From a virus, in IMG/VR virus record IMGVR_UViG_3300009538_000029, positions 1 to 43,189 of that record: a DNA stretch of 43,189 bases; one strand, 5' to 3'. Positions 6,633-14,521 of the stretch are shown here, piece after piece. The position numbers were made by a program, and so were the translations under genes. The notes under the pieces were generated by a model. That model saw nothing but the letters and a program-made list of their open reading frames with translations, was not told the DNA's origin and made no database searches. Within the stretch, counting starts at the first letter, position 1; every line of letters starts with the position of its first letter.

Positions 6633-9170
6633 TCACTCCCTTGCCACCACGGTGCTATATAGCCCGTAGTGGGCCAGACCCTCGTGGCTATCGATTCCCG
6701 TGTAGCGAAGCGAGGCGTCTTCGTAACGTCGGAAGTAGAAAACAGCTTGATCCATCTGCTCGGTATTGAAAACCTTTAACTGTACGAGCAGGTGGAAATC
6801 CTTCACCGTCAGACCGGTAACAGCGAGAAACAGGTCCGGCTCGAGCCTCGTAATGACATCCTGGAGCGTGTTCTCGCGGAAATCGGTCAGGTACATAAAC
6901 GCGGGGATACGAGTGGCGAACTTGATCAGCTTCTCCTGGACGAGCTTCCGCTTGGACTTGTATTCCTTCTCCTCCTCAGTGAGCTGCTTCTTCTCTTTCG
7001 CTGTCAGGTCGCCGTCCTTGGCTTTTTTCTTGAGTTCCTTAACCTTGTCGCTCTTGTTGATGATGGTCTCGATAATGTTGTCACCAAGCGCGCGCCAGCC
7101 TTCAATGCGCTCCACTGCAGCCATTGCTTCGGGATTTTCCAAGATGCGGCGCAGGGTGTCGTTGTCAACGTTCACGAGCAGCGCGGACTCCCATTTTCGA
7201 GCTAGGAGCGTGGCTGAAGTGCCGGCCATCGCGATATCGAGAATCCCGCCTGCGTCAATTTGCGTCATATTGGCGCCGTCATAGGCAAGCACGGGCAGGA
7301 AGGACACCAGATCCTTGACGGCATTCTCAGGGTTCGACTCGCTTGGTGAAAGTCGAATCCCGTACTCGGACAGCTGGCGCAGCGCACGGGTAGGTGCGAA
7401 GTCGAATACGAAGCAGACGGGCTTGAGGATCTCCTCTTCATTTGGGTTGTCACCGTTGGGGTTCTTGATGGACCACGGTGACTGCACCCGGAACGCGGCC
7501 TGGAAGTAGGTTTCGGGCGACTTTAGGTTTCGAAGCATCAGGATCGAGGACCATTGCGGTACAGTCACGCCGGTCGTGAGCTTGCCACACGAAAGCGTGA
7601 TCGTCTTCGTCTCGAATCCGCTGCCGATAGCTGAACGCACGGGCGGCAACGCATCGACCCCGATGCCCGCCGATGCACCGGCCGCGACAACCACCTTATA
7701 GTCGCGCCAGAACGAGTTGTGCTTCTCAGCCAGCAAGTTCGCCATCGCGCGACACGCGGCAACGTTTGGCAAGAACCAAAATGAGTGCTGAAGGTACGGC
7801 AACAGGCGGACATCCGAGTATGGAAACGGCGGCCGCGTTCCGGTCTTGAGACTCTCGATCGCTTGCGGTGTGTACGAGCCCCGGATGATGTCCAACCACT
7901 TTTGCACATCGTCCTTGTGCTTGAACTGCGCATCCTTGCCTTTGCCAGAGGCCGCGAAGAACTCGTTAAGGTCGAACTCATCGAACTCCCCAGCATTCGC
8001 AATCGCTAGGAGCTCGTCCGGCATTTGATAGGTCAGCAGCCGCATCTGTGGTAGCGCGCCATAGGGATTCCATTTGCCAGGATTCCTAGCGGCGAACTCT
8101 TCTTTGGTGCGCTGCTCGTCGGTATACGTCCAGTTGAAGATCTGCTCCTCGATAAACTCGCCCGTAGCCAGCGCCTTGAATGGCGTGCCGGACAGGTAGA
8201 GATACGCCTTGGTCGTGATTGGAAGGAACTCTGCCTCCTTCTCCGAGAGCACGCCCAGGTCTTCGTTTACCACCTCCAGGCCGGCGGCGTATTCAAGCCC
8301 GCTCTCTTTCTTGGCGACCGCCTCCTCCTCCCCTTCAAACAGCTCTTTCGCGGTCTCCCGCCACGCGCCGAAGTGGTATTCGTCAAAGACCACGAGATCC
8401 CAGTTCACCTTATGGATCCATTCGTTCTTGGGCTTAATATTCCCCGACTCATCACGGCCGAGGAGGTCCTGAAAAGAGCCGAAATAGACCACCGGCTTCT
8501 TGCGGTCAATCTTGGTGGGATCCTTTTCGGAGTGGCGGGATAGATACTGCCAGCCGTCGAAATCCACATGAGACTCGAGGTCTGTCTGCCACGCATCCTC
8601 CACGGCGGGCTTGAAGGTCACCACAAGCACCCGCTTGGCCCCGAGCTTTTTGGCCAACTGGTAGGTTGTGAAGGTCTTGCCGAAGCGCATCTTCGCGTTC
8701 CAGAGGAAGCGAGGAACGGCGTGCATATTCTCCTTCCAAATCGAGTGGAAGTAGGCGTGCGTCTTGTTTACGGCCTCGGCTTGTTCCCAACGCATAGGGA
8801 ACGTCTCGTGATGGGTGCCGGTGAAGTGCTGGCCCGTTCGAAGTTCCGTGAGCACGGTCCGGACATCGGCCACTGAGCACTGCATCCATTCCAACTTACC
8901 ATTCGCGAATCCCTTCTTCCCGAGCGCAACGCGGACTTGGTGATCGGAGAAAACAGCGCCGCCGTCACATTCGGCGGATTCGTCCAACTCAATCGTGTAG
9001 TTGCTGATGGCGGGGGTCTTGAGCTGTTCGGCGATGCGTTGCTTCACGTCGCGCGTCGTCTGCCCAATCTTAAGGAGTCCCTTGTGAGCCTTGTCGTCAA
9101 TCGAGTAGGCGTAGATGCGCGGGCGCGCCAACGGTTTAGGAGCAAGGATCTCCTCGATGGTCTTACTCAT
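6633..9170 (-). CDS. GIY-YIG-type nuclease fused to SF2 helicase (restriction subunit)
   Basis: The N-terminal 50 residues read RIYAYSIDD then GLLKIGQTTRDVKQRI, the pattern of the GIY-YIG superfamily (T5orf172/MUG113-like branch). A superfamily 2 motor follows: Walker A NAKMRFGKTFT at about 158-168, DEYH at 263-266, SGTP at 328-330, and C-terminal motifs LTTGVTVP and QAAFRVQSPW. The protein is 845 residues. The expected role is the ATP-dependent translocase and nuclease of a restriction-modification system whose methyltransferase is encoded just upstream. It overlaps that gene by 8 bp, with AAGGAGG just before its ATG. A Lys- and Glu-rich region near residues 725-755 is probably a coiled coil. 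The helicase call is firm; the GIY-YIG call rests on a short motif. Confidence 0.8.
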   Translation of the reverse strand: MSKTIEEILAPKPLARPRIYAYSIDDKAHKGLLKIGQTTRDVKQRIAEQLKTPAISNYTIELDESAECDGGAVFSDHQVRVALGKKGFANGKLEWMQCSVADVRTVLTELRTGQHFTGTHHETFPMRWEQAEAVNKTHAYFHSIWKENMHAVPRFLWNAKMRFGKTFTTYQLAKKLGAKRVLVVTFKPAVEDAWQTDLESHVDFDGWQYLSRHSEKDPTKIDRKKPVVYFGSFQDLLGRDESGNIKPKNEWIHKVNWDLVVFDEYHFGAWRETAKELFEGEEEAVAKKESGLEYAAGLEVVNEDLGVLSEKEAEFLPITTKAYLYLSGTPFKALATGEFIEEQIFNWTYTDEQRTKEEFAARNPGKWNPYGALPQMRLLTYQMPDELLAIANAGEFDEFDLNEFFAASGKGKDAQFKHKDDVQKWLDIIRGSYTPQAIESLKTGTRPPFPYSDVRLLPYLQHSFWFLPNVAACRAMANLLAEKHNSFWRDYKVVVAAGASAGIGVDALPPVRSAIGSGFETKTITLSCGKLTTGVTVPQWSSILMLRNLKSPETYFQAAFRVQSPWSIKNPNGDNPNEEEILKPVCFVFDFAPTRALRQLSEYGIRLSPSESNPENAVKDLVSFLPVLAYDGANMTQIDAGGILDIAMAGTSATLLARKWESALLVNVDNDTLRRILENPEAMAAVERIEGWRALGDNIIETIINKSDKVKELKKKAKDGDLTAKEKKQLTEEEKEYKSKRKLVQEKLIKFATRIPAFMYLTDFRENTLQDVITRLEPDLFLAVTGLTVKDFHLLVQLKVFNTEQMDQAVFYFRRYEDASLRYTGIDSHEGLAHYGLYSTVVARE

Positions 9171-10734
9171 CGTCCTCCTTGCCGAGGCTCATCGCCCGCA
9201 CCTGAGACTCGATGTACGCCTGTTCCTCCGATATGATGCCGTACTTCTTGTAGAGGGCTTTGTCTGTCCACGGACAATCCCACGGCTGCAAAGGAACCCA
9301 TGTATATGTCGAGTGCGTCGCATCTTGCGTGATCTTGCGGAGGGACACGAGAAATCGAAAGAAACGTGTCGTGTAGTACGCCTGCAGGCTCTTGGCCTCA
9401 TCGTCGGAGTTGACGTAGAAGAAGAGGAAGGATTGGGTGCACACCGACGGAGATGGAGCAATCAACGGCTTGCCCACGATCTGGTGCGGCACGCCATCGC
9501 CCCCATTGAAGGCCTTGGGCACGAGAACCTTCCAGGTATCAATGAGGTGTGCGCTCTTGGTCACCTCTTTGCGTGCGATGTGGCCCACGTTGCGCTTCAT
9601 CGCGCGGATGTAATAGACGGGCAGGTCACCCGTCCGCTTCGTCTCGTGGAAACCGTCGAAGTTTGAAGTCCAGCCGAACTCCTTGTCTCGTGCGAGAATC
9701 GTGTTGATTGATGGCTCTCCGCGTTTGAGCACCTTGTGCAGAATCGATATCGCACGCGCATCGCGGACGAACACATCGTATTCGCCAAGATTCCGAGGCA
9801 CTGGTCCTAACACCTCGCCACTGCGGACCGTCGTCACTTTGCAGTCGCCGTCATGAGACGCATCCCAAAGGAAGTAGCAGACGCCGGCTTTAACCTCGAC
9901 ACCAGGAAAGACGTCGTTCGCGGCTGGGTAGTCCACCAACTCACGCAACCGCCGGTCACTAAGCATCGACTGACGAAATTCAGTAAGCCCAAGACCTGAC
10001 GCCATCCACCGCGACGGAATGACCATTGTGAGGTATCGGGGCTCCAGCCGCTTCGCTTGCTCGACGAAGTGCTGGTAGATAGGCACGTCGCGCGTGCCGC
10101 CATCGGAGCCCAGTTGATACGGCGGATTTCCGATGATCACGTCGAATTGCATGTCTCCTCCGAACAACTTGGTGATATGTGTGGTGATGTCGTCGCTATG
10201 GATGAACGCATAGGCGTGCGACTCACGCTCCGTGCCCCGTTCATAGGTCGCCTTGCTCGCACCACAATACGTGCAGCTGCCGTGTGCCCACGTGTGCTCA
10301 GTCCGCTCGAACCAGATATTTCCATCGTCACTCTTGAACCTCTTCGCAATTGAGTGACTCCCCTTCGCGTGCTTGGAACAATACACGCTCCGGCGCGCAA
10401 GAAGGCTGGTGAGATTGGTGATGCCGATGCCAAACACTTGCTTGGTCAGGATGTGATTGACGCGATCTTCTAGATTCGGAATCCCATCTGCCAAGCCTTT
10501 CGTGAGGCGACTGGTGATCTCACGCAGGAACACGCCCGACTTGGTGCACGGGTCAAGGAACCTCACCGAACTGTCCGACCAGATGTTCGCACCGTCGTTC
10601 TTGGCCGCCCACGCCTCAGCGAGGGTGTCCAGCATCCTGTTGGCAAACTCGGGCGGCGTGAACACCTCATCGTTCGAGAGGTTCGCAATGCACGTCAACA
10701 CATCTGGATTGCGACCGCGCAGCGAGAAGGCCAC
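9163..10734 (-). CDS. N6-adenine DNA methyltransferase (Eco57I-like) with NPPY motif
   Basis: This 523-residue gamma-type methyltransferase has FTPPEFANRMLDTL near residue 25 and a variant SAM-binding motif I, FLDPCTKSGVFL, at 59-70. A zinc-ribbon-like insert carries cysteines and histidines between about 118 and 158 (VYCSKHAKG, HGSCTYCGAS). The catalytic NPPYQ is at 203-207. The second half, from about residue 330, is likely the target recognition domain and ends with KKYGIISEEQAYIESQV, typical of this group. The chosen start is GTG 8 bp after the stop of the upstream gene. In-frame codons extend a little further upstream (CTG AAC AAC), so initiation could be a few residues earlier. It probably sets the DNA specificity of the operon. 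Confidence 0.85.
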   Translation of the reverse strand: MAFSLRGRNPDVLTCIANLSNDEVFTPPEFANRMLDTLAEAWAAKNDGANIWSDSSVRFLDPCTKSGVFLREITSRLTKGLADGIPNLEDRVNHILTKQVFGIGITNLTSLLARRSVYCSKHAKGSHSIAKRFKSDDGNIWFERTEHTWAHGSCTYCGASKATYERGTERESHAYAFIHSDDITTHITKLFGGDMQFDVIIGNPPYQLGSDGGTRDVPIYQHFVEQAKRLEPRYLTMVIPSRWMASGLGLTEFRQSMLSDRRLRELVDYPAANDVFPGVEVKAGVCYFLWDASHDGDCKVTTVRSGEVLGPVPRNLGEYDVFVRDARAISILHKVLKRGEPSINTILARDKEFGWTSNFDGFHETKRTGDLPVYYIRAMKRNVGHIARKEVTKSAHLIDTWKVLVPKAFNGGDGVPHQIVGKPLIAPSPSVCTQSFLFFYVNSDDEAKSLQAYYTTRFFRFLVSLRKITQDATHSTYTWVPLQPWDCPWTDKALYKKYGIISEEQAYIESQVRAMSLGKEDDE

Positions 10735-10742
10735 CTGGTTGT

Positions 10743-11399
10743 TCAGACCGATTCCTTCGGCGCATCGCTGACTTCCGCGCCCGCAAGCTCGCTCACCGTC
10801 ATCGGCGGGTATGTCCTAGCCGGCGTGAAGATCTCGTGCCTGCCGAGGTGGGCAAAGAGCGTGCCCTCCTCAGTAAAGGCCGACATTTGGGTGAGGACGT
10901 CCAATCGAAAATCTCGACGCTGAAACTTCCCCTTACCGAGGTAGCCCCATTCGGCGAAGGTAATCGCCTGGCCACCGCTGGTGCGCATCATCAAGGCATC
11001 ACCATGCACGAGGTTCTGCGACAGCACGTAGGAAGCGGCTCGATAAAGGTCATCCGACTCTTCCAGATTCAGGTAGTCGGCAAGAATCTCCACCATATTC
11101 GAGCGGCAATTAGCGATGTTGTCCGCCAAGAGTTCGATCCCGTAAGTGCACATCAGAGCGAGAAGGGCGTAATGGCGCTTTTCAAAGTCAGACTTCCCGA
11201 ACTTGAGTTCGACAGCGGCGAGCTTGCGCTTCAGGATCTGAATAAGGAAGTTCCCGCTTCCGCACGCCGGCTCTAAGAAGCGGGAATCAATCCGCTCGGT
11301 CTCGCCCTTGACGAGATCGAGCATCGCTTCGACCATCCACTGCGGTGTGAACACCTCCCCGTGGTCTGCTACACGTTGTTTTGACTTGATCAGGCTCAT
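10743..11399 (-). CDS. Short methyltransferase-domain protein (first gene of RM operon)
   Basis: The 218-residue protein begins SLIKSKQRVADHGEVFTPQW and carries a canonical SAM-binding motif I, FLEPACGSGNFL, at 41-52. YGIELLADNIANCR follows near residue 85. It has no NPPY/NPPF catalytic motif and ends after about 170 further residues, so it is either a non-catalytic partner or works as a heteromer with the next gene, which has NPPY but a variant motif I. Comparable pairs next to a GIY-YIG helicase occur in other bacteria as I recall. The ATG at 11399 lacks a good Shine-Dalgarno (C-rich upstream). It leads the operon 11399-6633. Confidence 0.75.
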   Translation of the reverse strand: MSLIKSKQRVADHGEVFTPQWMVEAMLDLVKGETERIDSRFLEPACGSGNFLIQILKRKLAAVELKFGKSDFEKRHYALLALMCTYGIELLADNIANCRSNMVEILADYLNLEESDDLYRAASYVLSQNLVHGDALMMRTSGGQAITFAEWGYLGKGKFQRRDFRLDVLTQMSAFTEEGTLFAHLGRHEIFTPARTYPPMTVSELAGAEVSDAPKESV

Positions 11400-11467
11400 G
11401 TAAATGGGGGACGGTTCTATTTCGTGGACGCCATGGTGAAATTAGGACCACACATTTTGACGTACTT

Positions 11468-11481
11468 TCGACACGTATCGA
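11468..11481. promoter_or_regulatory. Imperfect 14-bp palindrome between HTH gene and RM operon
   Basis: TCGACACGTATCGA differs from its reverse complement at only two positions (arms TCGA and an ACGT centre). It lies in the 99-bp gap upstream of the methyltransferase operon, where a promoter is expected. No strong -10 hexamer is visible beside it, so an operator role is speculative. Confidence 0.3.
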
Positions 11482-11498
11482 CTTCGTTGGACATATCG

Positions 11499-11696
11499 TC
11501 AACGTTTCTTTCTTCGGTGGTCACCGTTGGTCCGTGTCTCAATCCATCTTTCAAACTGATCCTTTCGAACACGCCACACGCCACCCACTTTGAATGCGGG
11601 AATCTTGCCCTCTCTGGCTAACCGTGTGACGGTGAACGGGTGAAGTTTCAGGATTTTGGCGACTTCGCCTGGTGTGAAAGTCTCGATTGTTTTCAT
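11499..11696 (-). CDS. Excisionase-like MerR/HTH_17 DNA-binding protein
   Basis: This 65-residue protein has the whole HTH_17 (excisionase-type) fold: FTPGEVAKILKLHPFTVTRL, REGKIPAFKVGGVWRVRKDQF, then a basic tail RRKKR. Such proteins act as recombination directionality factors or small repressors. GGAGGTG at 11705-11711 precedes the ATG at 11696 by 8 nt, and an extended -10 promoter lies just upstream. It is the last phage-like gene before the restriction block. No integrase is found nearby, so an excisionase function is inferred from family only. Confidence 0.8.
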   Translation of the reverse strand: MKTIETFTPGEVAKILKLHPFTVTRLAREGKIPAFKVGGVWRVRKDQFERWIETRTNGDHRRKKR

Positions 11697-11724
11697 GTGT
11701 AGAGCACCTCCGGTAGGCTCACAG

Positions 11725-11733
11725 ATTATAACA
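11725..11733 (-). promoter_or_regulatory. Extended -10 promoter for the HTH gene
   Basis: On the minus strand TGTTATAAT is a perfect TGnTATAAT extended -10 element, with the expected transcription start near 11718 and a short leader of about 22 nt to the ATG. There is no good -35 hexamer, as is usual for extended -10 promoters. The neighbouring inverted repeat (11733-11772) occupies the -35 region. Confidence 0.6.
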
Positions 11734-11772
11734 ACGCAAACAGGAAAAGGACAGCATTTTCCTGTTTGCGTT
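11733..11772. repeat. Perfect 16-bp inverted repeat overlapping the HTH-gene promoter
   Basis: AACGCAAACAGGAAAA (11733-11748) is followed after an 8-base loop by its exact reverse complement at 11757-11772. It lies 28 bp beyond the stop of the metallopeptidase gene and immediately upstream of the -10 of the HTH gene. It could be an operator for a dimeric regulator, or an RNA hairpin ending the upstream transcript, although no U-tract follows. Confidence 0.7.
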
Positions 11773-11799
11773 GGGGTTGCGGAGGTATGTTGAACCCGA

Positions 11800-12600
11800 T
11801 CAGGTGCTGCTTTTTGCCCGTACGGCCTGCGCGCTCTTGCTGTTTCCGCTGAGCCAGGCTTCGTAGCGAACCTTGGAACGCTTCGCCCACGTCTCCTGGT
11901 GCTGCTTGAACAACTCCGCGTCGCCTCGCTCGAGCAACGCCACCAGCTCGTCTCGCTTGGCATCGGCCATGTACTTGGCTGCCGGCCACGTCTCCTTCAC
12001 CCGCGCTTTCAGCGCTCCGAGCGATACCCGTTCTCGTGCCTCAGGACCTTCTGGTGCCTTGGCGGGTGCCTCTGGGGCGCGCTCAGGCGCCGTCTCCGTT
12101 GGTGGGGCTGTCTTGACTTCAGCCGGCTGCTTCCGGCCTTTCTTGGCTGCTGCCACGCCCTCACGCATGGCCCGTTTCTTTGCCAGGTGCTCCTGGTTCT
12201 TCTTGCGCAGTTCCTTCCGTTGCTCTGGAGTCATTGTTTCTCCCTTATTGGTTGATGGTTCCGCCATGATGCCACGCCGCGTTCGATGCCACGCCTTCGT
12301 CTCCCAGTGATTGATGGCGCCTCCGAGCCGCCTCACCTCCTTCCTCCAGGTATCGTCATGCCCATGTCCCGTCAAAATGTGCGCCAGCTCATGCCACATG
12401 AGCTTGGACGGCCGGTCCGTGCCCCGCACGTAGAGCCGCTTGGCTGAGCGAACACAGATCCAGCCTCTATTGGGCTCCTTCGTGTGCGCGTGCGCCTTGG
12501 CCCGGAAACTTGATCCATCGCCGCGGTCGATGCAGCCGCCGACGAAGACCCCTCTGAACTCCGGGTACTGCTGAAATGCCGGGTACTCAACGCGGGGCAT
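11800..12600 (-). CDS. HExxH metallopeptidase-like protein with basic C-terminal domain
   Basis: This 266-residue protein has an N-terminal zincin domain: LMWHELAHILTGHGHDDTW, with HELAH at 70-74 and a further conserved GHGHDDTW at 78-85, resembling the SprT/WLM-type pattern in which a downstream H supplies the third ligand. After about residue 120 it becomes Lys-rich, then Pro/Ala/Glu-rich, and ends in a helical domain (SLGALKARVKETWP onward). The start at 12600 is supported by GGAGG 7 nt upstream. A second in-frame ATG at 12234 has its own AAGGGAG at ideal spacing, so the C-terminal 144 residues could also be made separately. The substrate is unknown. Confidence 0.65.
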   Translation of the reverse strand: MPRVEYPAFQQYPEFRGVFVGGCIDRGDGSSFRAKAHAHTKEPNRGWICVRSAKRLYVRGTDRPSKLMWHELAHILTGHGHDDTWRKEVRRLGGAINHWETKAWHRTRRGIMAEPSTNKGETMTPEQRKELRKKNQEHLAKKRAMREGVAAAKKGRKQPAEVKTAPPTETAPERAPEAPAKAPEGPEARERVSLGALKARVKETWPAAKYMADAKRDELVALLERGDAELFKQHQETWAKRSKVRYEAWLSGNSKSAQAVRAKSST

Positions 12601-12769
12601 GCCGTGGCCTCCGCATCCACTTCGCCTTCCGCGGCAGCTCGAACTGCCGACGGAGTACGTCGTTGAAGCTCTGCCCGGGTCCTCGCCGGCGTGACAGCAT
12701 CCGGTAGACGTCGTCATCGACCCGGATCACCACGCTCTCCGGAGACTCCTGTACGGCTCTGATCGTCAT
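12587..12769 (-). CDS. Small ribbon-helix-helix-like (VapB/CopG-type) protein
   Basis: This 60-residue protein has ESVVIRVDDDVYRMLSRRR followed by GQSFNDVLRRQFEL, the strand-helix-helix pattern of VapB-like antitoxins and CopG repressors. No toxin-like partner is evident: the overlapping next gene is the metallopeptidase, with a 14-bp overlap. The Shine-Dalgarno is weak (AGAGAGACGG). The start at 12769 was chosen because the family pattern begins just after it. Confidence 0.55.
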   Translation of the reverse strand: MTIRAVQESPESVVIRVDDDVYRMLSRRRGPGQSFNDVLRRQFELPRKAKWMRRPRHAPR

Positions 12770-12804
12770 AACCGTCTCTCTGCTGCTTCCAGGCAGCCCG
12801 CGTC

Positions 12805-12996
12805 CTACTCGGCCTCGATGTATTCCTGGCAAATCCCCAATGCCTCGTCGTAGGACGTCGCCTTGAACACCCGCTGCGTCATCTCTTTGGCCTGGTCCGG
12901 TAGCCCGGCCTGCTCCAGCGCCTGCTTGCACCGGCCGACGACCGCGAAGATGTTGCCGTCGGTTCCGACGAGCTTCACCCGTGGTTTGTCCTGCAT
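12805..12996 (-). CDS. Small conserved phage/mobile-element protein, function unknown
   Basis: The 63-residue protein reads KLVGTDGNIFAVVGRCKQAL then helical segments ending YDEALGICQEYIEAE. I recognise this pattern from small acidic proteins on phages and plasmids, commonly near DUF932 genes, but no function is known to me. AGGAG lies 8 nt before the ATG at 12996. Confidence 0.65.
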   Translation of the reverse strand: MQDKPRVKLVGTDGNIFAVVGRCKQALEQAGLPDQAKEMTQRVFKATSYDEALGICQEYIEAE

Positions 12997-13053
12997 TGTT
13001 CCGTCTCCTGTCTGGCCTGCCTCATCAGCGGACCGGTGGCCACTCCGGCCCGG

Positions 13054-13073
13054 ACCCGGGTTTGCACCCGGGT
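13054..13073. repeat. Hairpin downstream of the DUF932 gene
   Basis: Two copies of the self-complementary octamer ACCCGGGT are separated by TTGC, giving an 8-bp stem with a 4-nt loop. It lies 6 bp beyond the DUF932 stop codon. There is no U-tract, so it may be an attenuator or RNA-stabilising hairpin rather than a classical terminator. Confidence 0.5.
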
Positions 13074-13079
13074 TTCGGC

Positions 13080-14093
13080 TCACTTCACGAGGGTGACTGC
13101 CGCGTCCCAGGCCCGCGCTTTGATCGTGGCACCGTAGCCGAACCAGGCGCTCTCCAGGCGGCTGCTGGTCTGCTCCTGTTCCGTCTTGCCGCGGCCTGGC
13201 CGCTGATGGTCGACGTACTCCACCACTCCGTTAAGCGCCGCCCAGGCCGTGCCCCGGATCCCCGGCAGGTCGTTGCCTTGGCCGTGCTCGACCAGGTGCA
13301 GCACATCCTTCCGGACGTTTAGGATCCGCGTGCTGGGCTGCTGCTCCTTGGTGGGGAAGACCGCCGCGACGTACTGCTCTAGCTCCTTTGCCTTGAGCGC
13401 TCGGCTGGCCAGCGCCTCGGTGAGCTGGGCCAGGTCGTCGTAGAACTTGACCGCCAGCCCCAGGGCCCGCTGGGCTTCGCTCACCTTGTGCTTGATCTCT
13501 CCGCTGTGCTGAATCCGGATACCGGACCGGAGTTCCGGCCTCCGTGAGAGCGCCGCGTTGAGCGTGTTCTGGCAGACCACCCGGATCGGCGTGAAGAACA
13601 TCCGCAGGCTGCTCCACCCGTTGTGGCTGTTGGACAGGAGCAGGAACCGCTCCGTGCGGTCCTCCGTCCCTTGACGTTTGATCACGATGTCCTCGGGCAG
13701 CTTTGCCAGGATCCACACCCGTTCCCCTTCGCCCAAGGCGCCGGCCGTGTGGTAGATCGCCTGGCCCTGGCCGACCACCGCGTCGAAGAAACTGAACGCC
13801 TCCCGATTCTGGATGGGCTGGTACCGGTTGCCCACAACCCCCAGCACGTGGCCGGTGTCCTGCCGGACGTTGGCCACGTGATCCTCGATCTCCACCGTGC
13901 GGGCGGTTTTCCAGTCCTCGCCCACCTTGGTGTAGAGCGGCTGCTGGACGACATTCCAATCGAGCCCGGCCGCCGCGATCGCTTCGGCTGCGGTCGCCGG
14001 AGCCTCTAGCTCCGTACCCAGCCCATGCCAGGGCCGCTCCCCGACGTAGAACATCTCCGGCCGTCCGCTGGCCTCGCTGATGTTGTGCCCCAT
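13080..14093 (-). CDS. DUF932 (TIGR03299-type) phage/plasmid-like protein
   Basis: The 337-residue protein matches the DUF932 family. It begins GHNISEASGRPEMFYVGERP and WHGLGTEL, has YQPIQNREAFSFFDAVV near residue 92, GALGEGERVWILAKLP near 117, and FFTPIRVVCQNTLNAAL near 165. These proteins are common on phages, plasmids and integrative elements. Their function is unknown, although a role in DNA transactions has been suggested from context. Length and domain order are normal. It heads a run of small accessory genes, each with its own GGAGG-type ribosome binding site. Confidence 0.85.
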   Translation of the reverse strand: MGHNISEASGRPEMFYVGERPWHGLGTELEAPATAAEAIAAAGLDWNVVQQPLYTKVGEDWKTARTVEIEDHVANVRQDTGHVLGVVGNRYQPIQNREAFSFFDAVVGQGQAIYHTAGALGEGERVWILAKLPEDIVIKRQGTEDRTERFLLLSNSHNGWSSLRMFFTPIRVVCQNTLNAALSRRPELRSGIRIQHSGEIKHKVSEAQRALGLAVKFYDDLAQLTEALASRALKAKELEQYVAAVFPTKEQQPSTRILNVRKDVLHLVEHGQGNDLPGIRGTAWAALNGVVEYVDHQRPGRGKTEQEQTSSRLESAWFGYGATIKARAWDAAVTLVK

Positions 14094-14118
14094 GACTGCT
14101 GTCTCCTTCTGCTGTGCG

Positions 14119-14322
14119 CTACCGCGCCGCCTCGAACAACCGATTGATCTGCCGCTCGATCAGCACCACGCTGATCGCCATGGCGCGCGCCGCGTCTGCG
14201 TTCTCGTCCTTGATCGCCTGGTCGAGCCACTCCTGCATCGTGCTCTTGGACCGCTCCAGCGCCTCGGCGTTGGCCGCATCGAGCCCGGCCTGTCCTCGAA
14301 GCTGCCCCTCCGTCATCGCCAT
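14119..14322 (-). CDS. Small helical protein, unknown
   Basis: This 67-residue protein (AMTEGQLRGQAGLDAANAEA onward) is predicted to be all helix, with no motif I recognise. The ATG at 14322 is preceded by GGAGG 9 nt upstream. It ends 26 bp before the DUF932 gene and starts 5 bp after the next gene upstream, so it is part of the small-gene cluster. Confidence 0.55.
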   Translation of the reverse strand: MAMTEGQLRGQAGLDAANAEALERSKSTMQEWLDQAIKDENADAARAMAISVVLIERQINRLFEAAR

Positions 14323-14326
14323 GTTC

Positions 14327-14521
14327 TCAGTCCTCCACCGCATCCAGGTCCATGAGGTACCGCCGGCCGCAGGCGTACCCGATCACCACGTCCAGCTTCA
14401 GTCCGAGCCCCTCCGCGCGGTCCAATAGCGCCTGTTGGTCTGAAGTCAGCGGGAAGGTGAAGCGCGCCTTGAAGTCCTCCACCGTCATCCGGTAGGCCCG
14501 CTCGTCGATCTGCCGGCTCAT
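14327..14521 (-). CDS. Small unknown protein, coupled to upstream gene
   Basis: This 64-residue protein contains TVEDFKARFTFPLTSDQQAL and ends RRYLMDLDAVED. Its ATG overlaps the stop of the upstream gene as TGATG at 14521, pointing to translational coupling. No family is recognised. Confidence 0.6.
   Translation of the reverse strand: MSRQIDERAYRMTVEDFKARFTFPLTSDQQALLDRAEGLGLKLDVVIGYACGRRYLMDLDAVED

Noticed and set aside
12587-12769. Toxin-antitoxin pair involving the ribbon-helix-helix-like protein
   Set aside because: Neither neighbour has a recognisable toxin fold (PIN, RelE, MazF).
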